NCBI RefSeq assembly: GCF_038502225.1
Contig: NC_091369.1
Location: 7,541,581 to 7,605,580 of the forward strand
DNA from: Cherax quadricarinatus
Taxonomy: Eukaryota; Arthropoda; Malacostraca; Decapoda; Parastacidae
Direction of reading: 5' to 3'
DNA length: 64,000 nucleotides
Shown here: one piece after another, positions 29,701 to 42,064 of the stretch
Layout of the letters: the number at the start of each line of letters is the position of its first letter
How positions within the stretch are numbered: the first letter of the stretch is position 1
Notes under the pieces: model-generated
Told to the model about the DNA's origin: nothing
What the model saw: the letters and a program-made list of their open reading frames with translations, nothing else
Databases searched by the model: none
Position numbers and translations under genes: made by a program

Positions 29701-31940
29701 TGTTCACTTCACTGAATGACCCATAAAAGTTCAGTACAGTATTTCAATAAATGCAATCTGTGTGTGTCTGCTGCTCAATGTGACATGCAAGCTGTGGGAA
29801 TCTGCATGTTCTTGGAACTATTATACATGTTTAAATATTTACTTCTAATATGTGGAATATACTGTAGTGCATATTGACTTATTTGTACATTTATGATGGG
29901 TAACATGTTATACAATTATGTCTACTGGTACTGAAAGTGATAAAAATTACTAGTACAGATTTTGTATATTGAACATACAGTCACATGCAATCTCTCATGC
30001 ACAGAAAACTTGGTCACCAGCAAGGGATGGCATTGGGTATAGTGCTTGGCTGCCAGGAGGGAGGCAGATTGTACGTAATGTACTGGAATTTGTTTTTTGT
30101 GGATAACTTCTAGGATTTCTGGAACATTATTGTACTATTTCACATATTATATATGTTGTGTAGAGGTAATTTAGGTTTTCATGTATGTAGTAGAATCCCA
30201 CCTAATGCCCAAGATTGAGACAGGAGAAAATGTTTAAGTGAAAATTAAAGGAAAGGTAAGGCATACTTATTTTTTATAAACTTATGATTTCTAATATAGT
30301 TTTATATGCTTTACAATTCTAAAAGAAAAAAAAATGCCCATGGCAGGGCTGTCAACTCTACTCCCAATGCCTAGATTAATAAATACTATCTTACATACAA
30401 TATTTAATGAAATAAACTTCTATAATAATAATAATAATAATGCTATAGAATACAAAAAGCATACTCTACGTCAAGCATAATTTTGGTATAGTGTACTGCA
30501 CAGCATAAAAGTCTGATACGTTACTACTGGCACTAAAGTATTCCTCATGCTTTTAATTTTCTGATACAAGTGGTTTTATATCTTAGCCAAAAAGTGGGGG
30601 CATATGTTAGAGCAATTTCTATTAAACTGAGAAAAAAGTTTTGACTTATGGCTGAGAATATACTGCATTTTAATTCAATAAAAACCTATATTTACCACCA
30701 GTAACAAAATAGTTCTTGGAAACCTGCAACTCCTTAGTGGTACATCTAGTAAAATCATGGGTATAGACACAATATACCCATACCTGTTTGCATTACACCT
30801 CTACATCCTGTTCATGAACCCATACAATATATGCAAGTCATTTATAATCACTGACAAAAATGTTAAGTACTTATGCAATATAGTTGATCTAGAATATGGC
30901 TTCCCTGTACTTATTCCACAAAGGAATATAACTTTTGTTACAACCACAAATACTCTGAAAATGTGAAATGTGAATACTGAAGTATCTTAAATGAAATGCT
31001 CTGAGCAACAATAAATTCTGTAACTATGTAGCATATGTAAGTGGGAAGATTTCCTTAATTGCATACAAGAGTTGGCAGTAACTTCCTAAATTACATTCTG
31101 CTTATACAGCATCTGACATGAAGACAAAAAAAATCCTTGAAGTCATTCTTACAATTTATTTTTTCTAAAATCCATCCTCTTGTATGAATGATAATGCTGC
31201 AATGTTATTTTTGAGAACAAATATGGTATACATGACTAGGAAAGCCAACATGGAATGTAAAAGATTTGTTAACATGGCATATATTTAATTAATAGTTTAC
31301 TTTGAGGAATGACTCTTGAGCTGAACTATAGCTTTTTTCTCTATGTAATTACACATTCTCTCTATTGGGAAAAGAGGTCATGCTGCTACCAGTCTCATTT
31401 ATAGCAAAACTTTTAGAAAATATAAAAAATATAAAAAGTGATGTATTCACCGAGTCGTTGGGCATGGCTGATCTACCATTTGTAATGTTGTCAAGACTTC
31501 AATCCAACGTACTAGATATAGTAACACATCGACGTCATTACTCTTGATTTCGTGCTCAGAGCCTGACAACTGGCTATGGCTTTCATCCTGAGGAGACAAG
31601 ACGTAAGTATGAAGAAATCATGTAGAGAGAATATTTAGGCAGTGCATAATAATAATTTTAGGAAGGGGAGAATTGGTTAGAGATATTATAAAAGACTAAA
31701 TAGATTAACTGAGCTTGGACTGTTAGCAAAGCTGCACTGCTTATGGTTATTAAAGATGCTCAATACAATGCAAATGCTTTAGGTTACAGAATTATGCTTA
31801 ATAATCCTGAGCAAACTTTTGTCAACTCCAATTAGCAAACGTATATTAACAACATTTAGGTTTTCTTAGCTTTTCGAAATAACCTTCAATGTCCAAAGCT
31901 GGCACATTATTCAGTTATTTTTTTCTTACATTACTGGATT
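29701..31940. other. AT-rich non-coding stretch
   Basis: No recognised gene or repeat. A short open plus-strand frame at 31365-31547 has protein-like wording (SLGMADLPFVMLSRLQSN), but it has no domain and no partner exon. Confidence 0.4.
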
Positions 31941-32681
31941 TACAGACTAAGACCTCTTCAAGGGGGGCTCCTTGGAGTGGTGAAGAGGCTCTTGGTCTGA
32001 GGAATTAGCCCTGTCGGTCTTCTTCCTCAGACCGAACCTAATTACCCCCCATTCTCCCCTCCCCTATCCCATCCTCCCCTTTTTCCATTCCTCCTCCTCC
32101 TCCCCACCCCTCTTTTGCCCTTCCTCTTTTTGGCCTTTGGGATTTCTCCCACAGGCGCGCTAGTTCCTAGGTAGGGGAAAGGACACCGGGGTCCATCCCA
32201 TTCTGTTGAGGTTCTTGGCGGTGGCGTAGTTTGCCGTGGAATCTGGATTGCCTGGGGATGTCCCGATCCCTCTCCGGTATCCCGGAGTAGCTTTGGGTGT
32301 CTTTCGGGCGACGGGTGTATCTCTGGAAGCCACCTTTCGGATTCCGGGGGTGGTGGCTGAAGGAGGTATGCTTTGTGGTGGATATCCGGCTGCCCTCTCT
32401 TTTGTCCACCGAGGTAGCTCGGCAGATGTGAGGTTGCTATCCCGGATTGCTGGTTTACTGGCATGAAGGGTAGGGTATGGCACGGGTTCCATGCTGCATC
32501 TGCGCTACTAGCGGTGCTGAGGTCCTCTTGGGCGCGGAGGGAGATTTCCGGCCCTTTCATTCCTCCTGGGAACTATTCCTCCCCGCTCCCCCCTTTCTTT
32601 ATTCTTTTTTTTTTTTACTTTTATTTTCTTTTCTTCTTTCTTTTTTTTCTTAAAAACAAAAAGCAAAGGAGTAACCTAACC

Positions 32682-34619
32682 ATGGAGAACCCAATCCATG
32701 AACCCACTACCCCCGGGCCCCTTCTTGATACCGCACCCCATTCTGACCCTGCCTTGTGTTTAGACCACTCTTCGGACACTCCTGATGCCCCTGTACCTCT
32801 TGCTGGTGCTGTTTCCTCGCCTGCTTCAGGTACCGGGGCTTCGACTGACTCCTTCGATTTGTCTGAACTCAGCTCTCCTTTGACTATGCTTCCAGCTTCT
32901 CCCTCTACGGTACAGCAATTTTCGAATCGCCCGCCCATTTCCCGCCGGACCAACTCCGGTCCTACTCCTAAACGCCAACGTCAATCTCCTGATGATGCTC
33001 CTTCGTTACCTTCCCATTCTACTCGGAAAAGACCGACACATCAAGCACTCCCTCTCCACGCTCAGTTTCGGACCACACAATGGACTAAATTCTTTACTTT
33101 AAGACCGACTTCTTCTTCTGCCTACCTTTCTGACCATAGTATTGGCAAAGCGCTCCTGCGTCATGTTGGTAGAGATATTTCATTTCATGCTCTCAAGAGC
33201 GGTACGTGCATCGTCACTATCCAAAATGCTACCCAAGCTCATGATCTTTCTCTCCTTTCGAATATCGATACTACTCCTATCACTATTGAAAAACATCTTT
33301 CTCTCAATTCTTGTAGTGGTACTGTCATTCTGCCCCATACCATAGTCCAACAGAATTTCCAGTCATGTGGCAATGACATTCTTGAACAGCTGGAACTCCA
33401 GGATCTCCCAATCCTCAAAGTAGACACTTATGTCCTTCCTGCCCGGGGGCGGAGACGTTACCCTTGCAATGTGGCTCGTTTAACTTTTGACAGCCGAGAA
33501 CTCCCGTCCTCTGTATATGTCGCGGGACATCGGTTACAAGTTCGAAAGGTGATAACTACACCGCAACAATGTAGAAATTGCTGGCGTTTTGGCCACCCAG
33601 CGAAATATTGCAGATCTATGGCCGAATGCCCAGTCTGTGGTGCCGACGACCATTCTAATACATCTTGCAGTCAACCTCCATCTTGCCTTAATTGTAATGA
33701 AGCTCACCCTTCGTACTCCCGCCGTTGCCAGGTCTACTTAAATGAACGTGAAATCCGTTGCCTCAAAGAGGCAGAAGGTCTCCTTTATGCTATGGCAGTT
33801 ACTCATCTCCGCCTCCAAGGGAGACTACCCCGTGTTTCTTATTCTCGTGTTTCCAAACATCCCCCTACTTCTGGGGTCCCATCTTCTGCAGCCTCCTCTG
33901 TTGTTACCCCTCCCATAGCCACTCCGGCATCTAATCCTTTTGCTGTCCTTGGCTCTGACGTCCCGACTACAACTCAGTCTGTTCTCACATCTTCGCGTCC
34001 TTCCTCACAAGCCCCAGTATCGACAAGACCTCGTACGACACCTACTACCAATCGCCCCTCTACTTCTCAGAAGTCCAAAAAATCCACATTGCTCAAATCT
34101 TCTTTGCCCCTTCCTTCCCTTCTTCCACCTCCACACTTTACCTTTCCAGTCTCTGTACCTAGTTCTTCCCCTCTCTCTGGCTCTATTACAAGTGTGGAGA
34201 TTCACCCTCCTCCTCGTACTATGCCTTCCACCCCCGTCCCCTCCCAAGTTTCTCCCTCTTGACACCTCCCAGGTTTCTGCCTCTTCTGTCCCCCCCCCCA
34301 CACTTCATCTCCAGTCCCTTACACTCTTCCCTCCCCCTCTACTTTGGTACAGTCCATTACTGTCCCAATCTTTACTCACCCTCCTCCTCCTATCTCCAAT
34401 ATGGTCTCCCATACATCTTTGAATTCAGAAACACTTGAAGCCATTTCAGAATATATTGCAGAGACTAAACCTTCAATGGACACTGATTCACTTCCTGTTC
34501 CTTCTCTTCCCTCTCCTCCATCTTCACAACCCCATTCTTCGCAATGCTCCGTTCCTTCGCTGCTTGAACGTCTTCCAATGCCACCACACGTTGACTTTTC
34601 TAACCCCTCTAGTCCGTAG
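32682..34619 (+). pseudogene. I-like LINE copy 1 ORF1 (gag-like nucleic-acid-binding protein), broken
   Basis: The start is chosen at ACCATGG (32682) after the T-rich leader; the upstream ATG at 32463 falls in the 5' UTR. The N-terminal third is Ser/Pro/Thr-rich. The middle has a domain beginning FRTTQWTKFFTLRP, followed by three CCHC-type knuckles: CRNCWRFGHPAKYC, CPVCGADDHSNTSC and CLNCNEAHPSYSRRC. The rest is again Ser/Pro-rich. In this copy a short deletion produces TGA at 34260-34262. The original C-terminal frame resumes beyond the C-run near 34290 and ends at 34619, where SETLEAISEYIAETKPS is still readable. The product would coat element RNA. Confidence 0.85.
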
Positions 34620-34663
34620 GTGCCTTTACCTACAGATTCCTGGTATTTTCTTCATCGCCAATC

Positions 34664-37600
34664 ATGGCCTATTTACAGTGGAATATCTGCGGCCTCAGGG
34701 GTAATCGGGGTGAGCTTCAGATGTTGCTTTCCAGGTTTTCCCCTGTTGGTGCTTGCTTACAAGAACCAAAATTACACTCGGCTGTTTTCCAACCTATCTC
34801 AGGCTATAATTTATTGTATTCTTCGGATCCTTTCTCAGATGGGACCTTTAATGAAAGTGCCCTTCTTCTACGCAATGATATTCCGTACTGTCAACTATTT
34901 GTCCATACCTCGCTGCATTACACTGCAGCCCGTATCCACTTGAATAAGTGGTTTACAATATGTTCTTTATATCTCTCTCCTTATCGAGCATTTTCTATCC
35001 CAGACTTTGCCTTTCTTGTTTCATCCTTACCACCACCACTTCTGTTATTTGGTGATTTTAATGCCCACCATTTCCTCTGGGGGGGGGGGGTCTCATTGTG
35101 ACTTACGTGGCATCCAGTTGGAGGCTTTTCTCGCCTCTCACCCCCTCCATGTTTTAAATACGGGTACTCCCACCCATTTTGATCCTCGTACTCATACTCT
35201 CTCTTACATCGATCTATCAGTCTGCTCTTCCCCCACTGAACTAGACTTCACCTGGTCTGTTCTACCGGACTTACATGACAGCGATCATTTTCCAATCATT
35301 CTTACTTCTCCTTCCTATTCACCACCTTTCCGTAGCCCTCGCTGGCAATTTGATCGGGCAAATTGGGATCTTTACTCACACCTCACTGCTTTTAGTGAGG
35401 TTCCTTCTTCATCCTCCATTGATGAGCTCCTACACATCTTCTCGACGTCAGTTTATACCGCAGCTTCTCATTCTATACCCCAAACCTCAGGCAGGCATTC
35501 TCAGAAGTGCATGCCTTGGTGGTCTCCTGCTTGTGCTCGTGCCGTACGTTTGAAACGCGCTGCATGGGGCAGGTACCGGTACAATAGAACCGCTGAGAGA
35601 CTTCTTGATTTTAAGCAGAAGCGTGCGATTGCTCGCCGTGTCATCCGTGAAGCTAAACGCACTTGTTGGCGAGACTATGTTTCCACCATCACCTCTGCTT
35701 CTTCTATGAGTGCAATCTGGAAAAAAAGTGAGGAAATTGAGTGGTAAATATTCTGACCCGGCTCCTGTTCTATGGGTCGCTGGTGTTGATGTAGCAAACC
35801 CTCTCGACGTTGCCATTGAACTTGGCACACATCTGGTCCGTATTTCCCGAGGGCTCCATCTATGCCCCTCGTTTCTTTCCTCAAAGTCTGCCAGAGAGTT
35901 AGTACCCTTGGACTTTTCTTCTCTCAGAGAAGAACAGTATAATGTGCCTTTTACACTTCAAGAACTAGAGGCAACGCTCTCAGCTTGCCGATCATCGGCA
36001 GCTGGGCCTGACGACATTCATATTCGTATGTTACAACATTTACATCGGTCAGCCCTTGTAGTCCTCTTACACCTCTTCAATCTTATTTGGGCACAAGGAG
36101 TTCTTCCCCAGCTGTGGAAATCTGCCATTGTTCTCCCTTTCCGCAAACCGGGTACTACAGGACATGATGCCTCCCACTATCGTCCCATCGCTCTTACTAG
36201 TGCAGTTTGCAAAGTGATGGAACGTCTCGTAAATCGACGTTTAATGTGGTATTTAGAGAGACACAACAGTCTCTCCGCTAGTCAATATGGCTTTCGTAAG
36301 GATCGTTCTACCATAGACCCCTTACTACGCTTGGATACGTATGTTCGTAATGCCTTTGCGAATAATCACTCAGTTATTGCCATATTTTTTGACCTTGAGA
36401 AGGCATATGACACAACTTGGAGGTATAATATTTTGGCCCAGGCCCATTCCTTAGGCCTCCGAGGCAATCTACCATCCTTCCTTAAGAACTTTTTAACTGA
36501 CAGACATTTCCGTGTTCGAGTCAATAATGTTCTTTCCCCGGACTTCGTCCAAGCTGAAGGTGTCCCTCAAGGATGTGTTCTAAGCACAACACTTTTTCTC
36601 CTTGCTATAAATGATTTGGCATCTGTTCTTCCACCCAATATTTGGTCATCACTCTTATGTTGATGACTTCGCTATTGCTTGTGCAGGCGCTGACTGTCAT
36701 CTTATTGCAGTTTCTCTCCAGCATGAGGTCGACCGTGTTTCCACTTGGGCCACCATGCATGGGTTTAAATTTTCAAGTACCAAAACTCGCCAAATTACTT
36801 TCACTAGACGCTCTGTTATCTCCGATCATCCTTTGTATCTCTATGGCTCCTGTATCCCCGAACGTGATACAGTCAGGTTTCTAGGCCTTCTCTTTGACCG
36901 TAGGTTATCCTGGAAACCTCACATTACCTCTCTGAAGGCAACTTGTCACAGCCGGCTAAACCTTCTTAAAACCCTTGCTCATCTTTCCTGGGGAGCTGAT
37001 CGTCGAACTCTGCTTCGCCTACATTCAGCCCTCGTTTTATTGAAACTCGATTATGGTGACCAGATTTATTCCGCGGCCTCTCCTGCTACTCTCTCTAGCC
37101 TTAACTCTATCCATCACCAAGGATTACGTTTGTGCCTTGGTGCTTTTCGCTCTTCCCCTGTTGAGAGCCTCTATGCAGAAGCGAATGTTCCATCCTTGTC
37201 TGATCGCTGTGGTGCCCATTGCCTTCACTACTATGTACGCTCTCACGATCAACACAATCCTTCCATTTATAGAATGGTCACCGATATTAGTAGACATTCT
37301 TTATTCGTTCGCCGCCCCTGTTTGCTCCGTCCCTTTTCTCTTCGCCTGCATTCACTCTTGTCTTCCCTTCAGTTACCACCTTTATATGTTCATGTAGCAT
37401 CTCACTTTTCCCTACCCCCCTGGGAAGTTCCAGCTGTTCGGGTCTGTTCTTTCTCACTCCCTTGCTCGAAAGCTCAACTGCCTACGGTGGCTTCCCGCTT
37501 TCTTTTTCTTGATCACTTCCACTCCCATTCTCATGCCACCGCTGTGTACACAGATGGCTCTAAGTCTTCAGATGGCGTCGGATTCGCAGCAGTGTTTCCA

Positions 37601-38368
37601 GACAGCGTCGTGCAGGGGCATTTACTATCTTCAGCTAGCATTTTTACTGCTGAACTGTATGCCATTCTTGCAGCACTTATTCGTATCACATCTATGCCTG
37701 TGTCATCATTTGTAGTAGTCTCAGACTCCCTTAGTGCTCTACAGGCTATACGAAAATTTGATACATCTCATCCCCTAGTTCTCCGTATCCAACTTTGGCT
37801 ACGCCGTATCTCTACCAAACATAAAGATGTTGTTTTTTGCTGGGTCCCTGGTCATGTCGATGTACAGGGCAATGAACAGGCAGACACTGCTGCGCGGTCA
37901 GCAGTACATGACCTACCAATTTCCTAAAGAGGTGTTTCATTTCTGGACTATTTTGCTGCAATAGCTACCCACCTTTGCACCCGTTGGTAACAACGTTGGT
38001 CAACTCTGCTCGGTAACAAACTTCATTCTATTAAACCGAGCATAGGTTACTGGCCGTCTTCTTGTCATCAATGCCGAGGTTGGGAGACCACTCTCTCCTG
38101 CCTTCGCATTGGCCACACTCGTCTTACTCATGGGTATCTCATGGAGAGGCACCCTGTTCCTCTCTGTGAGCAGTGTCAAGTTCCAGTATCGATTAGCCAC
38201 ATTCTGTTAGACTGCCCTCTCTATCAACGAGCACGCAGAATTTACCTCCAACGTCATCTTCGTTCTACTACTCTCTCTTTACCTTCCCTTCTTGCTGATG
38301 GACCCTCCTTTAATCCTGACTCTCTCATTGACTTCTTGACAACGACTGATTTACTCCACAAACTCTGA
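34664..38368 (+). pseudogene. I-like LINE copy 1 ORF2 (EN-RT-RNase H), broken
   Basis: The start ATGGCCTATTTAC (MAYLQWNICGLRGN) lies 45 bp after ORF1. APE-type endonuclease residues are seen in QEPKL, GDFNAHH and SDHFPI. RT motifs are HYRPIALTS, FFDLEKAYDTTWRY and GVPQGCVLSTTLF. RNase H shows TDGSKSSDG, TAELYAI, SDSLSAL and GNEQADTAA, all catalytic acids present. A C-terminal cysteine/histidine region (CEQCQ...SHILLDCP) follows. Lesions in this copy are a G-run length change near 35085, an extra A near 35725, one extra T that destroys the YVDD frame near 36657, and a TAA at about 37925. It could not make a full protein. Confidence 0.88.
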
Positions 38369-38585
38369 TGATACTTTTCGCACTCCCCTCACCCCTTTCT
38401 AGTTCAGTCTCTTGCTGCCCTTTACCCTTTCACCATCCACTACCCCGCTGTTATCCGTAACCTATTACTCATCCATCTCCCTTTTGCCACCTGATGCCCT
38501 CGCTTCCTTCCTGCCCTGCAGCGCTGTATAGTCCTTGTGGCTTAGCGCTTCTTTTTGATTATAATAATAATAATACAGACTAAGA

Positions 38586-38790
38586 ACTGTTAGCCTACCT
38601 CAACTCATTTCAAAGTCTAGTTTTATCTAAGGTATGCCCTCAACAGCTGGCTAACACCTGGGTACTTATTTGCTGCTAGCTTAAGTAAATTAACCCAACA
38701 TCTTCATCCATCCCAGGATCAAACCCAAGTCCTTCGTTGGTGAGTCAAAGGCACAACCACTGATCTATGTACCACACACGGCTAAAGATC
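38586..38790 (-). mobile_element. Decayed tRNA-SINE copy
   Basis: In reverse it has TAGCAGCAAATAAGTACCCAG and a B-box-like GGTTTGATCCTGGG, then the tRNA-like head at the right end. It follows directly after the LINE target duplication. Confidence 0.65.
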
Positions 38791-39008
38791 AGTCCACTAT
38801 TGTATATGTATTTGAGCCTAAGGGCCTTCTGCTCACTTATATTAGGGCAACAACAGACTGAATAAGTGCTAAATTAAGAATGTGGATAAAGATTTAAAAC
38901 ATCTTGTAAAATGTGTTCACAATCAGGAAAATCTTGGCTGAAATCACTATAGTTGAAGCAAGATAAGTTATTTAATGGTGTTTACACTGCATTATAGAAT
39001 TTTCTTAC

Positions 39009-39135
39009 CTGTCTAAGAACCAATAGTATAGAATTATCTTTGAGAGTTGGCTGATGCAACAAATTACGTACTGCAACCTTCCAGCTGATGTCCCAACCTC
39101 CCCATAAGCTGCAGCGTTCTAGCTTGAAGATGTGC
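39009..39135 (-). CDS. VPS13: VPS13-family protein, C-terminal PH-like domain exon (sixth in window)
   Basis: One leading base completes Lys with the previous exon, then 42 codons; the acceptor is ...CCCCTAAG and the donor is GTAAGA. It reads HIFKLERCSLWGGWDISWKV and ends DNSILLVLRQ in phase 0. It continues ILISDK from the previous exon, giving the strand pattern of the VPS13 C-terminal PH-like domain (xSxKRxLxVxxxxLxGxWxxxW in the family). The final exon was not located. The only nearby acceptor (38947-38948) would give an immediate stop. Confidence 0.92.
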
Positions 39136-39686
39136 CTTAGGGGGTTTGGATGGAAATTTAATAATAATTAGTGACTGACCCCAAGATATTTTTAATATTT
39201 AACATTGCTCACATGACACTATTGTAAGGTATTACAGTACACATTATTATATTCCTAAAAGTTAATCTTGCAGCCATGACAGGATTCAGAGAGTGAGCAT
39301 TTGCTATCACTTTATAAAGTTGAACACAAATTGTAAATGATATTGAATAACATAGATAAGATGCTTTTATGACAGAAGATGCAATATGACTGTCTAATGT
39401 TCTTAATTTTATTATATTATTATTATGACAGAAGTTAGTTAAATTTTACTATGAAAAGTTGGTTATCACCAGCATCAGCCTTCCATAAAATAGCCATATT
39501 TGTGTCTGAACCAAGTGCCTGTTCCTCCCCAAATTTTTAAGGAAGGAACATGACTTGCTAAGAGAAGGGAAGCAGGAGTGTGGAGGAAGTGGGTAAGACA
39601 ATGACCAAATTGGTCATTCTGCTGAAAGTTGATCAATATATACATTTGGAATAGTTAGTGTATTTATTAAATGTGTGTATACAGTA

Positions 39687-39875
39687 CAGTGGACCCCTGG
39701 TTTATGATATTTTTTCATTCCAGAAGTATGTTCAGGTGCCAGTACTGACCGAATTTGTTCCCATAAGGAATATTGTGAATTAGATTAGTCCATTTCAGAC
39801 CCCCAAACATACACGTACAAACGCACTTACATAATTGGTCGCATTGGGAGGTGATCATGAAGCGGGGGTCCACTG
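39687..39875 (-). mobile_element. Pogo-like MITE, copy C
   Basis: CAGTGGACCCCTGG at the left and GGGGGTCCACTG at the right, flanked by TA. The interior is the reverse of copies A and B. It lies in the intron between the last two VPS13 exons found. Confidence 0.8.
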
Positions 39876-39929
39876 TATATGTATATACAAGTAACCATCA
39901 TACAGATTGTAGAACTATGTTATTAATGC

Positions 39930-40588
39930 CAGGGTCCGTTTTGTAGATCTACATCATGAGCTCAGCTCACTCAGATAAGCTGTGAGAGAATGGTCTGTGC
40001 AGTGAGTCCACAGTATAAAAAAAAATCCAGCCCCATGCAGTGCATAATGTGAAAAGCAAAACTCTGACCTTGTGTTTGGCTTAAAATGGCAACTTTGAGG
40101 TGTTTTCTATGATGCTTTTTATGGTTTTATTGGCTGTTTCTTGGAAGACATGCTACTGAAATAGAGATGATCTTGGTTGGTTTCTCAACCAGAAGTAGTT
40201 TGAAACTTGGCTCAAAGTAGCGGAATATGTATTCAATTTTTCGTGTAAAATTGGCCAGATTGTTGACTTCTGTGCACTTTATAGGGTAGCTCTAATAGTT
40301 GAATGGGCAGTTTTGTGTACTCAATCAACAGAAATAAAGGCATAATATTGAAACAGCTAAGAATTTGTTTGAAAAGGACTCAAAGTGAGCAAAATCATCG
40401 ATGTGTAAATTATGCCCAGACCACTAATTTTGTGCCTGCATAATTCTGTAAGTTTTCCAACAAATTTTGTACTTTTGGTGACATTAACTTCAGAAAAAGA
40501 TTCTCTACCATTTCAGATTTTTTTTTTCAGAAAGTACATACTGAGAGTAATACTAATTTCAGGGGTCTGGGCAGTGAGAGGGTTAAAA
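39930..40588. repeat. Possible TTAA-ended repeat
   Basis: It begins ATTAATGCCAGGGTCCG and ends GGTCTGGGCAGTGAGAGGGTTAA. The two ends show a loose inverted resemblance. The interior has no coding frame of note. The assignment is tentative. Confidence 0.4.
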
Positions 40589-40694
40589 ATGGTAAAAGAG
40601 CATACACAGTTTCCTTGTTTGTTTTGTATGCACATATGTTTTGATTGGAAAGCAGTAAAATATTTTGACACTGAAATTTTCTGCCACTACTTAC

Positions 40695-40888
40695 TTGTCT
40701 GAGATGAGAATAATATCAGGTCTGTTTGATTCAGAGAGTGTGGCATGTGCAATATACCAGTCAGTTTGCATATAATGTCCATGGCTGAGTGATGCTAAAA
40801 GTGTCATTCCTGCAGCTTCGTGGCTGTCATATGGACGCATCGCTATGAATGGAGACACGTGCCGAGGTACACGAGACCTTAGGATGAC
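40695..40888 (-). CDS. VPS13: VPS13-family protein, fifth exon in window
   Basis: 194 nt: 64 codons in phase 0 plus 2 bases; acceptor ACTTCCAG, donor GTAAGT. It starts VILRSRVPRHVSPFIAMRPY, corresponding to the R-x-R-x-P-R...xxRPY linker that opens the C-terminal PH-like domain in VPS13 proteins, followed by DSHEAAGMTLLASL. It ends PDIILISDK across the junction. This region helps VPS13 proteins locate to particular membranes (family knowledge). The upstream intron is 7.9 kb because of the LINE at 41343. Confidence 0.95.
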
Positions 40889-42064
40889 CTGGAAGTAATC
40901 GTGATATAAATTATAATCTATTCAGAATATAACTGGTTTATAAAAAAAATCAGCTTTTTGAGCATGGTGAAGTCTGGCTAATGCAGGTGTTCAGAAGGTC
41001 TGGAAGGATACAAAAGAAAAGATAGCATGGAGTAAGATTATAGGTTGATTTTGGAAAGAGGATCTTGTATATGAGTGCCAGTGATGGAAAGTTGGGAATC
41101 AAGGCAATACACAGTACAAGATTCTAAATATAACATAAATAAAAGCAAGAAAGATGGGTGACTGAATGATCAGACTTTAAAGGTCTGGAAACAAAAGCTG
41201 AAGAAAGAGTTACTTTAAGGCAATCTTCAGGGAAAACTGTCTTGATACTAGTTAAGGGCATTAATACACAAATAACCCGCACATAAAAGAGAGAAGCTTA
41301 CGACGACGTTTCGGTCCGACTTGGGTTATTTGTGTATCGTTCCCTCTTCAAGGGGAGCTCCTTGGCGTGGTGAAGAGGCTCTTGGTCTGAGGAATTAGCC
41401 CTGTCGGTCTTCTTCCTCAGACCGAACCTAATTACCCCCCATTCTCCCCTCCCCTATCCCATCCTAACCTTTTTCCATTCCTCCTCCTCCCCACCCCTCC
41501 CTTTTGCCCTTCCTCTTTTTGGCCTTTGGGATTTCTCCCACAGGCGGGCTAGTTCCTAGGTAGGGGAAAGGACACCGGGGTCCATCCCATTCCGTTGAGG
41601 TTCTTGGCGGTGGCATAGTTTGCCGTGGAATCTGGATTGCCTGGGGATGTCCCGATCCCTCTCCGGTATCCCGGAGTAGCTTTGGGTGTCTTTCGGGCGA
41701 CGGGTGTATCTCTGGAAACCACCTTTCAGATTCCGGGGGTGGTGGCCGAAGGAGGTATGCTTTGTGGCGGATATCCGGCCGCCCTCTCTTTTGTCCACCA
41801 AGGTAGATCGGCAGATGTGAGGTTGCTATCCCGGATTGCTGGTTTACTGGCATGAAGGGTAGGGTATGGCACAGGTTCCATGCTGCATCTGCACTACTAG
41901 CGGTGCTGAGGTCCTCTTGGGCGCGGAGGGAGCTTTCCGGCCCTTTCATTCCTCCTGGGAACTATTACTCCCCGCTCCCCCCTTTTTTTATTCTTTTTTT
42001 TATTTTTATTTTCTTCTTTCTTTTTTTTTTTCTTAAAAACAAAAAGCAAAGGAGTAACCTAACC

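Larger units (their letters stand above)
31953..38573 (+). mobile_element. Nearly full-length I-like LINE, copy 1
   Basis: 6621 bp between perfect 12-bp duplications TACAGACTAAGA (31941-31952 and 38574-38585). The 5' end is CCTCTTCAAGGGG and the 3' end is a short stem-forming block (AGCGCTG...CTTAGCGCTT) plus a TAATAA tail. It has a 5' UTR of about 730 bp with a T-rich end, ORF1 with CCHC knuckles, and ORF2 with endonuclease, RT and RNase H. RNase H plus a TAA-type tail suggest the I clade or a close relative (family knowledge). It lies 3' of, or in a late intron of, the VPS13 gene and is antisense to it. Confidence 0.92.

Noticed and set aside
32042..32560. Minus-strand frames over the LINE 5' UTR (also 41464-41949)
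   Set aside because: They are antisense to the LINE leader, repeated identically in both LINE copies, and have no domain.
38870..38945. DFSQDFPDCEHILQDVLNLY as the terminal VPS13 exon
   Set aside because: The splice phase is wrong: joining to the previous exon gives TGA at once instead of this frame.
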